Part shown: positions 54,771 through 63,258 of the stretch, in pieces
Position numbering within the stretch: position 1 is the stretch's first letter
How the letters are laid out: each line of letters starts with the position of its first letter
From: Alphaproteobacteria bacterium
GTDB lineage: Bacteria > Pseudomonadota > Alphaproteobacteria > Rhodobacterales > Rhodobacteraceae
DNA length: 64,000 nt
Assembly: GCA_030424865.1 (NCBI GenBank)
Contig: JAUHVR010000023.1
Coordinates: 1 to 64,000 of the forward strand
Direction of reading: 5' to 3'
Translations under genes and position numbers: made by a program
The notes under the pieces: generated by a model
The model's input: only the letters and a program-made list of their open reading frames with translations
The model's database searches: none
Told to the model about the DNA's origin: nothing

Positions 54771-57215
54771 TCAACCGCGCATACGTAATCCATCTGCATC
54801 AAAGAGGGGTGTCATCACGATCTTGGCGGCGCACATCTGGCCGAGGATTTCAATTTCGGCCGTCAAATCCTCGGACACAAGGCGTCGCGGAACCAGAGCC
54901 AGGGCAATGGATTTGCCCAGATGATGCGAATACCCACCCGAGGTGCAGAACCCCTGCACCGATCCATCGATCCAGACCGGCTCGTAGGCCTGAACATCTG
55001 CATCCTGAGCCGTGACCTCGAAGGCCACCAACTGTCGGTCTGGCGGCGTCTGGCGTTCCGCTTCGGCTGCGCTGCGTCCGATGAAGTCGGCATTTTTTGT
55101 CCAGGCAATGAACCGGTCCAGCCCGGTTTCGGCCGCCGTGTAGTCCGGTGAAAATTCGCGCAGCCAGGACCCAAAGAACTTGTCCAGCCGCAGGCTCATC
55201 ATGGCGCGCATGCCGAAGGGGCGCATGCCCCTTGGTTCGCCCGCTGTCCAAAGGCTGGACCACAGCTGGCGTTGATCCATCGGATCGCAATAGATCTCGT
55301 ACCCCAGATCCCCGGTATAGCTGACCCGCTGGACCCAGCAATCGACCATGCCGACTGTCAGGCGACGCCCATCCAGAAACCGCATCCCGGATATATCGGT
55401 CCGGGTGCAGGCCTGCAGCACATCGCGCGCCAGAGGCCCGGCGATCTGGAACCCGTTCAACCGGTCCGAGATGTTTTCGACGGTCAACTCGGCATCCAGA
55501 TTCTGCAGGAACCACCGCAGGTGATAGGCCTGCGACCCGTAAGAGGCGGTGAGCTGGAACACGCCTTCCTCGAGACAGGACACGGTGAAGTCCCCGATCA
55601 GCCGCCCCTTGGGGGACAGCATCGGCGTCAGCGAGATCCGCCCCGGCTTCGGGATCCGGCCGGCCATGATGCGATCAAGCCAGGCGCGGGCATGTGCCCC
55701 TGTGACCCGGTATTTGCCGAAGTTGTGCACCTCGTTGATGCCAACACCTTCGCGCACCGCCTTGACCTCGCGCGCGGTGGCCTCCCAGGCGTTTGAGCGG
55801 CGGAAGCTTGGGGTTTCATAACGCGGTTCGTCACCCGTGGCGAAGTAGTTCACCACCTCAAGCCCGTATTGCTGGCCCCAGACCGCGCCCATACCGTCAA
55901 AGATGTCATACATCGGCGTTGTGCGCATCGGACGCGCGGCGGGCAGTTCCTCGTTCGGATAGGCCACGGAAAAGCGCTTCTGATAGTTCTCGACCACTTT
56001 CGGAAGCGTGTAGCCCGGCGTGATCCAGCCACCGCCGCCAGAGGCGTCGCGGCCCAGCAATCCGCCGCCAAAGCGGGCGATGTCCATGGCGCTCACGTCA
56101 CGCTCACATTCGCCCTCTATCATCCATTGCGCAAGCATCAGCCCGACGCCGCCGCCCTGGCTGAAGCCGGCCATGACGCCACAGGCGCTCCAGTAGTTCT
56201 TTAGCCCCGGCACGGGACCCACCAGAGGGTTGCCGTCGGGGGCAAAGGTGAAAGGCCCGTGGATGACCGATTTCACGCCAGCGCGTTCCAGAACCGGGAA
56301 GCGTTTGTAGGCGAACTCGATCGAGTCCGTGATCTTGTCATAGTCGTCAGGCAAGAGCTCGTGCCCGAAATCCCAGCTGGTGCCATCAACCGCCCAGGGC
56401 TTGCAGGGCTGTTCGTAGAACCCGATGCAAAGACCACGCCCCTCTTGCCGCAGATAGCTTTCGCCCGCCGGGTCCATCACATGCGGATGTTCCTGGGTGC
56501 GCTCATAGATCTCGGCGATCTCGTCCGTCACCAGGTACTGGTGCTCCATTGGGTGCAGCGGCAGATAGACCCCGGCCATCGCGCCCACTTCGCGCGCCCA
56601 AAGGCCGCCGGCATTGACCAGATGTTCTGCATGGATGGTGCCCTTGTCGGTCACCACGTCCCAGGTGCCGTCGGTCCGCTGATTGGTTTCGCGCACCATG
56701 CAATGGGTCTCGATGGTCGCCCCGCCCATCCGCGCCGCCTTGGCATAGGCATGAGTGGTGCCCGAGGGATCAAGGTGCCCGTCCAGCGGATCGTAAAGCG
56801 CGCCAAGGATGCCGTCGGTTTCGACAATGGGGGCGAGCGCCTTGATCTCGTCCGGGGTGACGATTTCGGTCTCAAGCCCCATGTAGCGGTGCTTGGCGCG
56901 TTCGGCCAGCAACATGTCGAACCGGTCGCGGTTGTCGGCCAGGGTCACGCCGCCCACGTGGTGCAAGCCGCAGGACAGGCCGGTGATCTCTTCCAATTCG
57001 CGATACAGTTTGATCGTGTAGCCCTGCAGCGCCGCCATATTGGTGTCGCCGTTCAGCGTGTGAAATCCACCCGCCGCGTGCCATGTCGACCCCGAGGTCA
57101 GCTCGGAGCGTTCGATCAGCATCACGTCGGACCAGCCGAGCTTGGTCAGGTGATAAAGGACCGATGCGCCGACAACCCCGCCGCCGATGACTGCAACACG
57201 TGTGGTGGTTTTCAT
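54771..57215 (-). CDS. Dimethylglycine/sarcosine dehydrogenase-like flavoprotein with GcvT domain (1)
   Basis: The 814-residue protein has an N-terminal DAO-type FAD domain (AVIGGGVVGASVLYHLTKLG; His in STWHAAGG at the position of covalent flavin attachment in mammalian dimethylglycine dehydrogenase), an FAO_M middle domain (about 370-425) and C-terminal GcvT domains (about 430-810) that bind THF. Such enzymes oxidatively demethylate dimethylglycine, sarcosine or related amines, giving CH2-THF. Which substrate is used here is unknown. It shares a strand with the HpaI-type gene upstream. Confidence 0.9.
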   Translation of the reverse strand: MKTTTRVAVIGGGVVGASVLYHLTKLGWSDVMLIERSELTSGSTWHAAGGFHTLNGDTNMAALQGYTIKLYRELEEITGLSCGLHHVGGVTLADNRDRFDMLLAERAKHRYMGLETEIVTPDEIKALAPIVETDGILGALYDPLDGHLDPSGTTHAYAKAARMGGATIETHCMVRETNQRTDGTWDVVTDKGTIHAEHLVNAGGLWAREVGAMAGVYLPLHPMEHQYLVTDEIAEIYERTQEHPHVMDPAGESYLRQEGRGLCIGFYEQPCKPWAVDGTSWDFGHELLPDDYDKITDSIEFAYKRFPVLERAGVKSVIHGPFTFAPDGNPLVGPVPGLKNYWSACGVMAGFSQGGGVGLMLAQWMIEGECERDVSAMDIARFGGGLLGRDASGGGGWITPGYTLPKVVENYQKRFSVAYPNEELPAARPMRTTPMYDIFDGMGAVWGQQYGLEVVNYFATGDEPRYETPSFRRSNAWEATAREVKAVREGVGINEVHNFGKYRVTGAHARAWLDRIMAGRIPKPGRISLTPMLSPKGRLIGDFTVSCLEEGVFQLTASYGSQAYHLRWFLQNLDAELTVENISDRLNGFQIAGPLARDVLQACTRTDISGMRFLDGRRLTVGMVDCWVQRVSYTGDLGYEIYCDPMDQRQLWSSLWTAGEPRGMRPFGMRAMMSLRLDKFFGSWLREFSPDYTAAETGLDRFIAWTKNADFIGRSAAEAERQTPPDRQLVAFEVTAQDADVQAYEPVWIDGSVQGFCTSGGYSHHLGKSIALALVPRRLVSEDLTAEIEILGQMCAAKIVMTPLFDADGLRMRG

Positions 57216-57280
57216 GTGGGGACCCCGCTTATGTTTTGCAGTAACTTGTCCGGGGCCAGGGAAACCTTCTGAAAGAATTT

Positions 57281-57295
57281 CGACAAAATGTGTCG
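57281..57295. promoter_or_regulatory. CGACA-N5-TGTCG palindrome upstream of flavoprotein gene 1
   Basis: CGACA-AAATG-TGTCG is a perfect interrupted palindrome 66-80 bases upstream of the start at 57215, in the 96-bp gap behind the HpaI-type gene. It is operator-sized. The regulator is unknown. Confidence 0.4.
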
Positions 57296-57311
57296 CAAAA
57301 GGTGGATCGGT

Positions 57312-58064
57312 TTACGCGCACCATCCCTTCATCGCAGCCGTCTGTGCGCGGATCCATAACAGATCGAACCCGGCGATTGCGCGATAGCCACGCGCAAACA
57401 ACGTCTTGGCCTGGTCTTCGGACAGGGCGTTGCTGGACAGCGGGATGTTTCTGTCATTGGCAGCCGCCTCGATCCGTTCCATCGCGGCAAGAACCTCGGG
57501 GTGATCGAATTGACCCATATGGCCCAGGTCGGTCGTCAGGTCGAACATGGCGACAACCAGCAGGTCAATGCCTTCGATCGCGCAGATCTCTTCAATGTTT
57601 TCAACGGCCTCCCTGGTTTCGATCAGCAGGCAACAGACCAGGTGATCCTCTGTATCGGCGGCAAAGTTCGGCAAGGTCGACTGCCACCGCGATTGCGCGA
57701 TAAAGGGCCCGAACCCACGGCTGCCGCGCGGCGGATAACGCATCGAGGCGACGGCGCGTTCAGCATCTGCAGCGGTGCGGACCAACGGAAAGACGATCCC
57801 CTCGGCCCCAAGGTCCAACACCCGTTTAACCGTTGCCTCGTCAATCAGGGGCACACGGACCAAGGGCGCACAGTCAAAGCCCTGCGTCGCTGCGATCATC
57901 GCATGGGCCGAGCCATGGTCCACCGCGCCATGTTCCATGTCGATGATCACGCCGTCAGCCCCAGCCGCCGCCATCGCCTGAGGCACCGTCGCCGAAGGGA
58001 TCGTGCAGACATGCAGCGCTAGCCGGTCCGAGGTGTTTTGCAGCCGGTGTTTCAGCGAGGTCAT
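57312..58064 (-). CDS. HpcH/HpaI-family aldolase
   Basis: The 250-residue class II aldolase has the metal-site motif GVIIDMEHGAVDHG (about residues 40-53), RVPLIDEATVKRVLDLGAEGIVFPLV, and GSRGFGPF. Family members split 4-hydroxy-2-oxo acids to pyruvate and an aldehyde; the retro-aldol substrate here is not known. The start at 58064 is preferred over 58127 because AGGAGCC precedes it. It may share a transcript with flavoprotein gene 1. Confidence 0.85.
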   Translation of the reverse strand: MTSLKHRLQNTSDRLALHVCTIPSATVPQAMAAAGADGVIIDMEHGAVDHGSAHAMIAATQGFDCAPLVRVPLIDEATVKRVLDLGAEGIVFPLVRTAADAERAVASMRYPPRGSRGFGPFIAQSRWQSTLPNFAADTEDHLVCCLLIETREAVENIEEICAIEGIDLLVVAMFDLTTDLGHMGQFDHPEVLAAMERIEAAANDRNIPLSSNALSEDQAKTLFARGYRAIAGFDLLWIRAQTAAMKGWCA

Positions 58065-58111
58065 GGCAGGCTCCTGTCCTTTGGGAGAATCGGTTTCCAA
58101 GCTTGAACGCC

Positions 58112-58125
58112 GTGCCGTTCGGCAC
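58112..58125. promoter_or_regulatory. GTGCCG-TT-CGGCAC palindrome in divergent gap
   Basis: The perfect 6-bp arms around TT lie in the 180-bp gap between the divergent HpaI-type gene (start 58064) and flavoprotein gene 2 (start 58245). A regulator binding here could control both. Confidence 0.4.
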
Positions 58126-58244
58126 AAAGCGATTTCTGACCCTTTGGGGATGCCTCAATCCTGCCAGATCATGTCGCGTTTCGGCATTTTTCACGATCCC
58201 ACTCAGGACACCCTTTTGAGCAATGACCAAAAGGACCCACGTTG

Positions 58245-60665
58245 ATGAAAACCCACGCACAGGCCGTTGTGATTGGCGGCGGCGTAATCGGCTGCTCAAT
58301 TCTGTACCATCTGACCAAGCTCGGATGGACCGATGTCATCCTGCTGGAACGGGATGAGCTGACCTCGGGGTCGACGTGGCACGCGGCGGCAAACATCCAC
58401 GGGCTGCACGACAGCACCAACATCAGCCGCATCCAGCACTATACGATGGGGCTGTACAAGGAACTTGAGCAGGAAACCGGGCAGGGATGCGGAGTGTTCC
58501 AGCCGGGCTCGCTTTATCTGGCGCAGACCGAGAACCGTGAACACCAGCTGCGCCTGCAAGAGGCCAAGGCCAAGCTTTACGGCATGAACTTTCACGAGGT
58601 CAGCCGGGACGAGGCCGAGCGCCTGCATCCGCTGGTCAATTTTGATGGCATCCGCTGCATCATGTTCGAACCTGACGGCGGCAACGTTGACCCATCGGGT
58701 GTGACCAACGCCTATGCCAGTGGCGCGCGCGCCAACGGGGCCGAGATCCATCGCTTCACGCCCGTTCTGGGGACCGAACAGAACCCGGATGGCAGCTGGA
58801 TTGTGCGCACGCCCAAGGGGGAGATCCAGACCCCTTGGGTGATCAACGCTGCGGGTCTGTGGGGCCGCGAAGTGGCGGCGCTGGCGGGGATTCAATTGCC
58901 GCTGCAGCCGACCGAGCACCAGTATTTTGTCACCGAAACCATTGCCGAGATCGCAGGCATGGACCGCCGTTTGCCCTCGGTCGCGGACCGGGACGGCGAA
59001 TACTATCTGCGGCAGGAAGGTCTGGGCTTGCTGATCGGGGCCTATGAACGCGACATGCGATTCTGGGCCGAAGACGGCACGCCGCTGGACTTCGCGCATG
59101 ACCTGTTTCCCGATGACCTCGAACGGATCGAGGAAAACATGCTGCGCGCTATAGACCGGGTGCCGGTTGTCGGCACGGCGGGCATCAAGCGCGTCATCAA
59201 CGGGCCGATGATCTGGTCACCGGATTCGAACGTTCTGCTGGGGCCAGTGCCTGAGAAGAAGGGTTATTTCTGCTGCAACGGCATCATCCCCGGCTTTTCG
59301 CAGTCAGGTGGCATGGGGCTGATGGTCGCGCAGTGGATCATCGAAGGCGAGATGCAGTACGACATGTTCCCCTGGGACATGGCGCGCTTTGGTCTCTGGG
59401 CGGGCAAGGACTTCACCAAGGCCAAGGTGCAGGACCAATACGCCCACCGCTTTGCGATCCACTACCCGAACGAAGAACGCAGCGCCGGGCGTCCGGTGCG
59501 CACGCGCCCGGCGCACGACATGCAGGTCGGCATGGGCGCGGTCATGGGCCTGAACTATGGCTGGGAACACCCGCTTTGGTTCGCGCCTGAACCGGGCACA
59601 ACCGACACCAACGGGTTCACGCGCCAGAATTGGTGGGCCCCGGTGGGCGAGGAATGCAAGATGCTGCGCGACCGCGCGGGCATCATCGACATCTCGAACT
59701 TCGCCAAATACCGGGTCAAGGGGGCAGGGGCCGAGGACTGGCTGAACGCCGTCTTCGCAAACACCATGCCCAAGGCGGTGGGACGGTCCTGCCTGACACC
59801 GCTGATCGGTGTGCGCGGCGGCATCGCGGGCGACGCAACAGTGACACGCACGGCAGAGGATGAATTCTGGGTCGTCAGTTCGGGCATGGCCGAACGCTAC
59901 CACAAGCGCTTTTTCGACATGGTGCCGCTGCCCGAAGGCACCAGTTTTGACAGCATGACCGAGTCCATGTGCGGCTTCAACGTCGCGGGGCCGGAGTCGC
60001 GGGCGCTGTTGCAGCGTCTGACCAATACCTCGCTCGCGACCGAGGATTTCCCCTTCATGCGCTCGAAGATGATCGAGATTGCCGGGGTCGAGGTGCTGGC
60101 CCTGCGCGTCTCGTTCACCGGCGATCTGGGGTGGGAACTGCACTGCAAAGCCGAGGATCAGGTGCGGCTTTATGAGGCCCTGCTCGAGGCCGGCAAAGAG
60201 TTTGGCGCGGGTCCTGTGGGCAGCCGGGCATTGATGTCGCTGCGGGTCGAAAAGGGCTATGGGTCCTGGAGCCGTGAATACAGCCCCGAGTACTGGCCGC
60301 AGGAGGTCGGGCTGGACCGGCTGTGCAAGATGGGCAAGGACTTCCTGCACAAAGAGGCCGCGGCGCAGGTCATGCAGAATACGCCCCGCGAACAGATGGT
60401 GCTGTTGCAGGTCAACGAGGCTGATGTCACGGCCTCGAACGCGGACGCCACGGGCGGCGAACCGATCTTCAAGGATGGTGAAGGGATCGGGCGTGTGACC
60501 TCGGGGGCTTATGGGTACACCGTCGGCATGTCGCTGGCGCTTGGGTTCGTCAAGAACGCCGGTCCCGGGGACGAGGTCGAGGTGATGATCCTTGGCCGTC
60601 CGCACCGTGCGACGATCCTGGCCGAGCCGCCATTTGATCCCTCGGGCGCGCGCCTGCGGGCCTAA
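58245..60665 (+). CDS. Dimethylglycine/sarcosine dehydrogenase-like flavoprotein with GcvT domain (2)
   Basis: The 806-residue paralogue of the protein at 54771 has the same layout: FAD domain (VVIGGGVIGCSILYHLTKLG; STWHAAANIHG with the flavin-linking His), FAO_M, and GcvT domains with RVKGAGAEDWLNAVFANTMPK. The paralogues differ in the loop after STWHAA, next to the flavin, implying different substrates. ATG 58245 is chosen over TTG 58242 with AAAAGGA upstream. A strong terminator follows the stop. Confidence 0.9.
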   Translation: MKTHAQAVVIGGGVIGCSILYHLTKLGWTDVILLERDELTSGSTWHAAANIHGLHDSTNISRIQHYTMGLYKELEQETGQGCGVFQPGSLYLAQTENREHQLRLQEAKAKLYGMNFHEVSRDEAERLHPLVNFDGIRCIMFEPDGGNVDPSGVTNAYASGARANGAEIHRFTPVLGTEQNPDGSWIVRTPKGEIQTPWVINAAGLWGREVAALAGIQLPLQPTEHQYFVTETIAEIAGMDRRLPSVADRDGEYYLRQEGLGLLIGAYERDMRFWAEDGTPLDFAHDLFPDDLERIEENMLRAIDRVPVVGTAGIKRVINGPMIWSPDSNVLLGPVPEKKGYFCCNGIIPGFSQSGGMGLMVAQWIIEGEMQYDMFPWDMARFGLWAGKDFTKAKVQDQYAHRFAIHYPNEERSAGRPVRTRPAHDMQVGMGAVMGLNYGWEHPLWFAPEPGTTDTNGFTRQNWWAPVGEECKMLRDRAGIIDISNFAKYRVKGAGAEDWLNAVFANTMPKAVGRSCLTPLIGVRGGIAGDATVTRTAEDEFWVVSSGMAERYHKRFFDMVPLPEGTSFDSMTESMCGFNVAGPESRALLQRLTNTSLATEDFPFMRSKMIEIAGVEVLALRVSFTGDLGWELHCKAEDQVRLYEALLEAGKEFGAGPVGSRALMSLRVEKGYGSWSREYSPEYWPQEVGLDRLCKMGKDFLHKEAAAQVMQNTPREQMVLLQVNEADVTASNADATGGEPIFKDGEGIGRVTSGAYGYTVGMSLALGFVKNAGPGDEVEVMILGRPHRATILAEPPFDPSGARLRA

Positions 60666-60669
60666 GCGC

Positions 60670-60696
60670 AAAGCGCCCCGGTTCGGGGCGCTTTTT
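60670..60696 (+). terminator. Intrinsic terminator of flavoprotein gene 2
   Basis: AAAGCGCCCC-GGTTC-GGGGCGCTTT forms a ten-pair stem, followed by TT and directly continuous with the T-run. It begins five bases after the stop codon. Confidence 0.88.
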
Positions 60697-60706
60697 CGTC
60701 AAGGGT

Positions 60707-61087
60707 TCACGCCGCCTCGGTCGCGGCGGGCATGTGATACAGGCACAGCTTGTTGCGATCCAGGTCCCGCACGTAGGCCGAGTAATACGGCCCACGCTGC
60801 TGTGGTGTGCCTTCGTCTGATCCGCCAAGCTCCAAGGTCTTGCGATACAGCCGGTCGACCTCTTCGACCGATCCCACGTCCAGCCCGATCATCGTGCCAT
60901 TGCCGTTGGTTGCGGGCTGTTCGTCGAACGGCTTGGCCACGGCAAAGGCCAGATCGCCGCCCATCCAATAGCTCATACGGTCCGTGGTCAGCGCCGGGTG
61001 CAACCCGCTTTGGTCAAAAAGCGCATTGTAAAAACTGATTGCGGCCTCAAAGTCGTTTGTGCCCAGCACGATATAGCCAGATTTCAT
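60707..61087 (-). CDS. VOC/glyoxalase-fold protein
   Basis: The 126-residue protein has the beta-alpha-beta-beta-beta VOC pattern (GYIVLGTNDFEAAISFYNALFDQSG, then GTMIGLDVGSVEEVDRLY and YSAYVRDLDRNKLCLYHM). One Glu/His metal ligand pair is hard to place. Homologues include glyoxalases and resistance proteins; the role is unknown. It is convergent with flavoprotein gene 2. Confidence 0.82.
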   Translation of the reverse strand: MKSGYIVLGTNDFEAAISFYNALFDQSGLHPALTTDRMSYWMGGDLAFAVAKPFDEQPATNGNGTMIGLDVGSVEEVDRLYRKTLELGGSDEGTPQQRGPYYSAYVRDLDRNKLCLYHMPAATEAA

Positions 61088-61191
61088 TTGTGATCTCCTG
61101 ATGACATGCGCAGCACAGCCGCTGCTTGATGCTGCTGGTGATGCAGCATGCTGGTGCCAGTTCCTGTCAGGAGATCGTCAGCCCGCGCAGA

Positions 61192-61821
61192 TTATCGTTC
61201 CGAAAGCGTTTTCAGCCCCAGAAGAACCGCGGCGCCGATCATGAACCCGCCACCAACCCGTTCGATCCAGACCTTGGCAGTGCCCTTGAAGCGGGCCGCG
61301 ATCCAACTGGCGCTGAACCCGTAGGCGCTGAGAAAGGCCCCATCAAGCGCGATATATGTGGCCGAGAGGATCAGGAACTGCGGCCAGAAGGCCGCCTCGG
61401 GTGTGATGAACTGGGGGAACAGTGCCGCAAAGAACACCACGGCCTTGGGGTTCGCGGCCGAGGTCAGGAACCCCTGCATCCACAATGCGCCAAGCGACGT
61501 GCGCTCTCGGGGCTGTGCGGTCTCGGGTGTTTCGGGTTTGGCCCGCAGGATCATGCGCGCGCCCAGCCAGATCAGATAGGCGACGCCGGCCCATTTGATC
61601 ACCGCCAGCGCCGCGCCCGAGGCCGCGATCAGCGCCGCCAATCCCAAACCCGCCGCCAGCATCTGCAATGCGTTGGCCGTCAGGTCTCCGGCGGCGGTCG
61701 ACAGCCCACGGCGAAACCCGTGGGTGCCGCTGTTGGACATCATCAACAACTGGCTGGGGCCCGGTGTGCTCATCAAGGCAAGCACGGTGAGAACATAAAG
61801 GGTCCAGGTGTCAAAGGTCAT
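61192..61821 (-). CDS. LysE/RhtB-family exporter
   Basis: The 209-residue protein has six membrane segments and the family signatures STPGPSQLLMMSNSGTHG near the N-terminus and SAANPKAVVFFAALFPQF in the centre. It is a canonical amino-acid or metabolite exporter, with intact P-G-P, unlike the paralogue at 2284 which has P-G-G. It lies next to the VOC gene on the same strand. Confidence 0.9.
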   Translation of the reverse strand: MTFDTWTLYVLTVLALMSTPGPSQLLMMSNSGTHGFRRGLSTAAGDLTANALQMLAAGLGLAALIAASGAALAVIKWAGVAYLIWLGARMILRAKPETPETAQPRERTSLGALWMQGFLTSAANPKAVVFFAALFPQFITPEAAFWPQFLILSATYIALDGAFLSAYGFSASWIAARFKGTAKVWIERVGGGFMIGAAVLLGLKTLSER

Positions 61822-61883
61822 GGCGGGCTCCGTCGGCTGGTTTCACCTGCGAGCCTAGAGCACCTGAAGGCGCGCCGCCAGCG

Positions 61884-63203
61884 TCAGACGGGGCGCACTT
61901 TCAGTCGCGTCACACGGTTGCCGTCGCGGGCCACCACCTCGAACCGGAAGCCGTGGAAGCTGAAGACCTGGCCCACGGTCGGGATCATCTGCGCCTCGTG
62001 GATCACCAGTCCGGCAACGGTGTTCGCCTCTTCGTCCGGCAGGTTCCAGTCGGTCGCGCGGTTCAGGTCGCGGATCGTCGTGGCGCCCTCGATCAGGAAG
62101 TTGCCGTCTTCGCCTTTCAGGATCGGATATTCGGCGTCTGGGTCGAATTCGTCGGTGATCTCGCCCACGATCTCTTCGAGGATGTCTTCCAGCGTCAGCA
62201 GGCCCTGCAATGCGCCGTATTCGTCCACGACCAGCGCAAAGTGGGTGCGGCGGCGCAGGAACTGGCGCATCTGGTCGTCAAGCGAGGTGGTGTTGGGCAC
62301 GAAGTAGGGCTTCATCGCCACGTCCGAGATGTCAAAGCCCACCAGGGCGTCGTCCGAGCCATCACCGCCATCCAGCATGCGGTACATGGTGCGCAGCAGG
62401 TTCTTGGCATGTACCACGCCGATGATGTTTTCAGGGTCGTCCCGGAACACGGGCAGGCGGGTGTGGCTGCTTTCAAGACATTGCTCAAGGATCTCGCGCG
62501 GCTCCGAGGCGGCGTTGATCATCTCGATGCCCGAGCGGTGCAGCATGATCTCTTCGACGGCCCGATCCGACAGATCCAGCGCGCCAAGGATGCGGTCACG
62601 GTCCTCTTTTTCAACGACGCCTTCCGAATGGCCCAGTTGCAGCGCACCCGCGATTTCCTCACGCACCGCAAGGATATGTGTGTCGGGATCCGTCTGCACA
62701 CCAAAGACGCGCAGCACGCCGCGCACCAGCAGACGGACTGCCGAGACCACCGGCGAAAACACGGTGATCACAACCGAGATCACGGGTGCCGCGCGGGACG
62801 CGGCGGTTTCCGGGTTTGTGATGGCATAGGTCTTGGGCAGCACCTCGGCAAAGATCAGCACCAGAAGCGTCATGACCAGTGTGGCCAGCGCCACGCCGCT
62901 TTCGCCAAAGGCCTGCGTGAAAAGCGCCGTCGCCAGCGAGGTCGCCAGGATGTTCACCAGGTTGTTGCCCAACAGCACCGAGCCGATCAGCCGCTCGTTG
63001 TCTTCGGTGATCTTGAGCGCACGCTTTGCGCCGCGTGATCCGCGGTCGGCCTGCGCGTGCAATTTGCCGCGTGACGCGGCCGTCAAGGCCGTCTCGCTGC
63101 CCGAAAACAAGCCAGACAGCACCAGAAGGCCAAGAATTGACGAAGCTGTGATCCAAAATGCCGCGTCGAGGGCGGCGGTCGAGGGTTCCATGGGCCCAAA
63201 CAT
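61884..63203 (-). CDS. CorC/HlyC-type CNNM transporter
   Basis: The 439-residue protein has a DUF21/CNNM membrane domain (about 10-190, FSGSETALTAASRGKLH; IFAEVLPKTYAITNPE), two CBS domains (about 200-325) and a C-terminal CorC_HlyC domain (about 345-437). Family members take part in Mg2+ or Co2+ transport. ATG 63203 is preferred to 63191 since AGGA lies six bases upstream. Confidence 0.92.
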   Translation of the reverse strand: MFGPMEPSTAALDAAFWITASSILGLLVLSGLFSGSETALTAASRGKLHAQADRGSRGAKRALKITEDNERLIGSVLLGNNLVNILATSLATALFTQAFGESGVALATLVMTLLVLIFAEVLPKTYAITNPETAASRAAPVISVVITVFSPVVSAVRLLVRGVLRVFGVQTDPDTHILAVREEIAGALQLGHSEGVVEKEDRDRILGALDLSDRAVEEIMLHRSGIEMINAASEPREILEQCLESSHTRLPVFRDDPENIIGVVHAKNLLRTMYRMLDGGDGSDDALVGFDISDVAMKPYFVPNTTSLDDQMRQFLRRRTHFALVVDEYGALQGLLTLEDILEEIVGEITDEFDPDAEYPILKGEDGNFLIEGATTIRDLNRATDWNLPDEEANTVAGLVIHEAQMIPTVGQVFSFHGFRFEVVARDGNRVTRLKVRPV

Positions 63204-63258
63204 CCTTTATCCTGACGGGGTTATGGGGGCGACCCGGCGGTCAATCAAGGGGCAGGGC

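Noticed and set aside
58242-60665. DMSP demethylase DmdA
   Set aside because: DmdA is a GcvT-type protein of about 365 residues without an FAD domain. This protein is more than twice as long and has the DAO flavin domain, so it belongs to the dimethylglycine/sarcosine dehydrogenase group.
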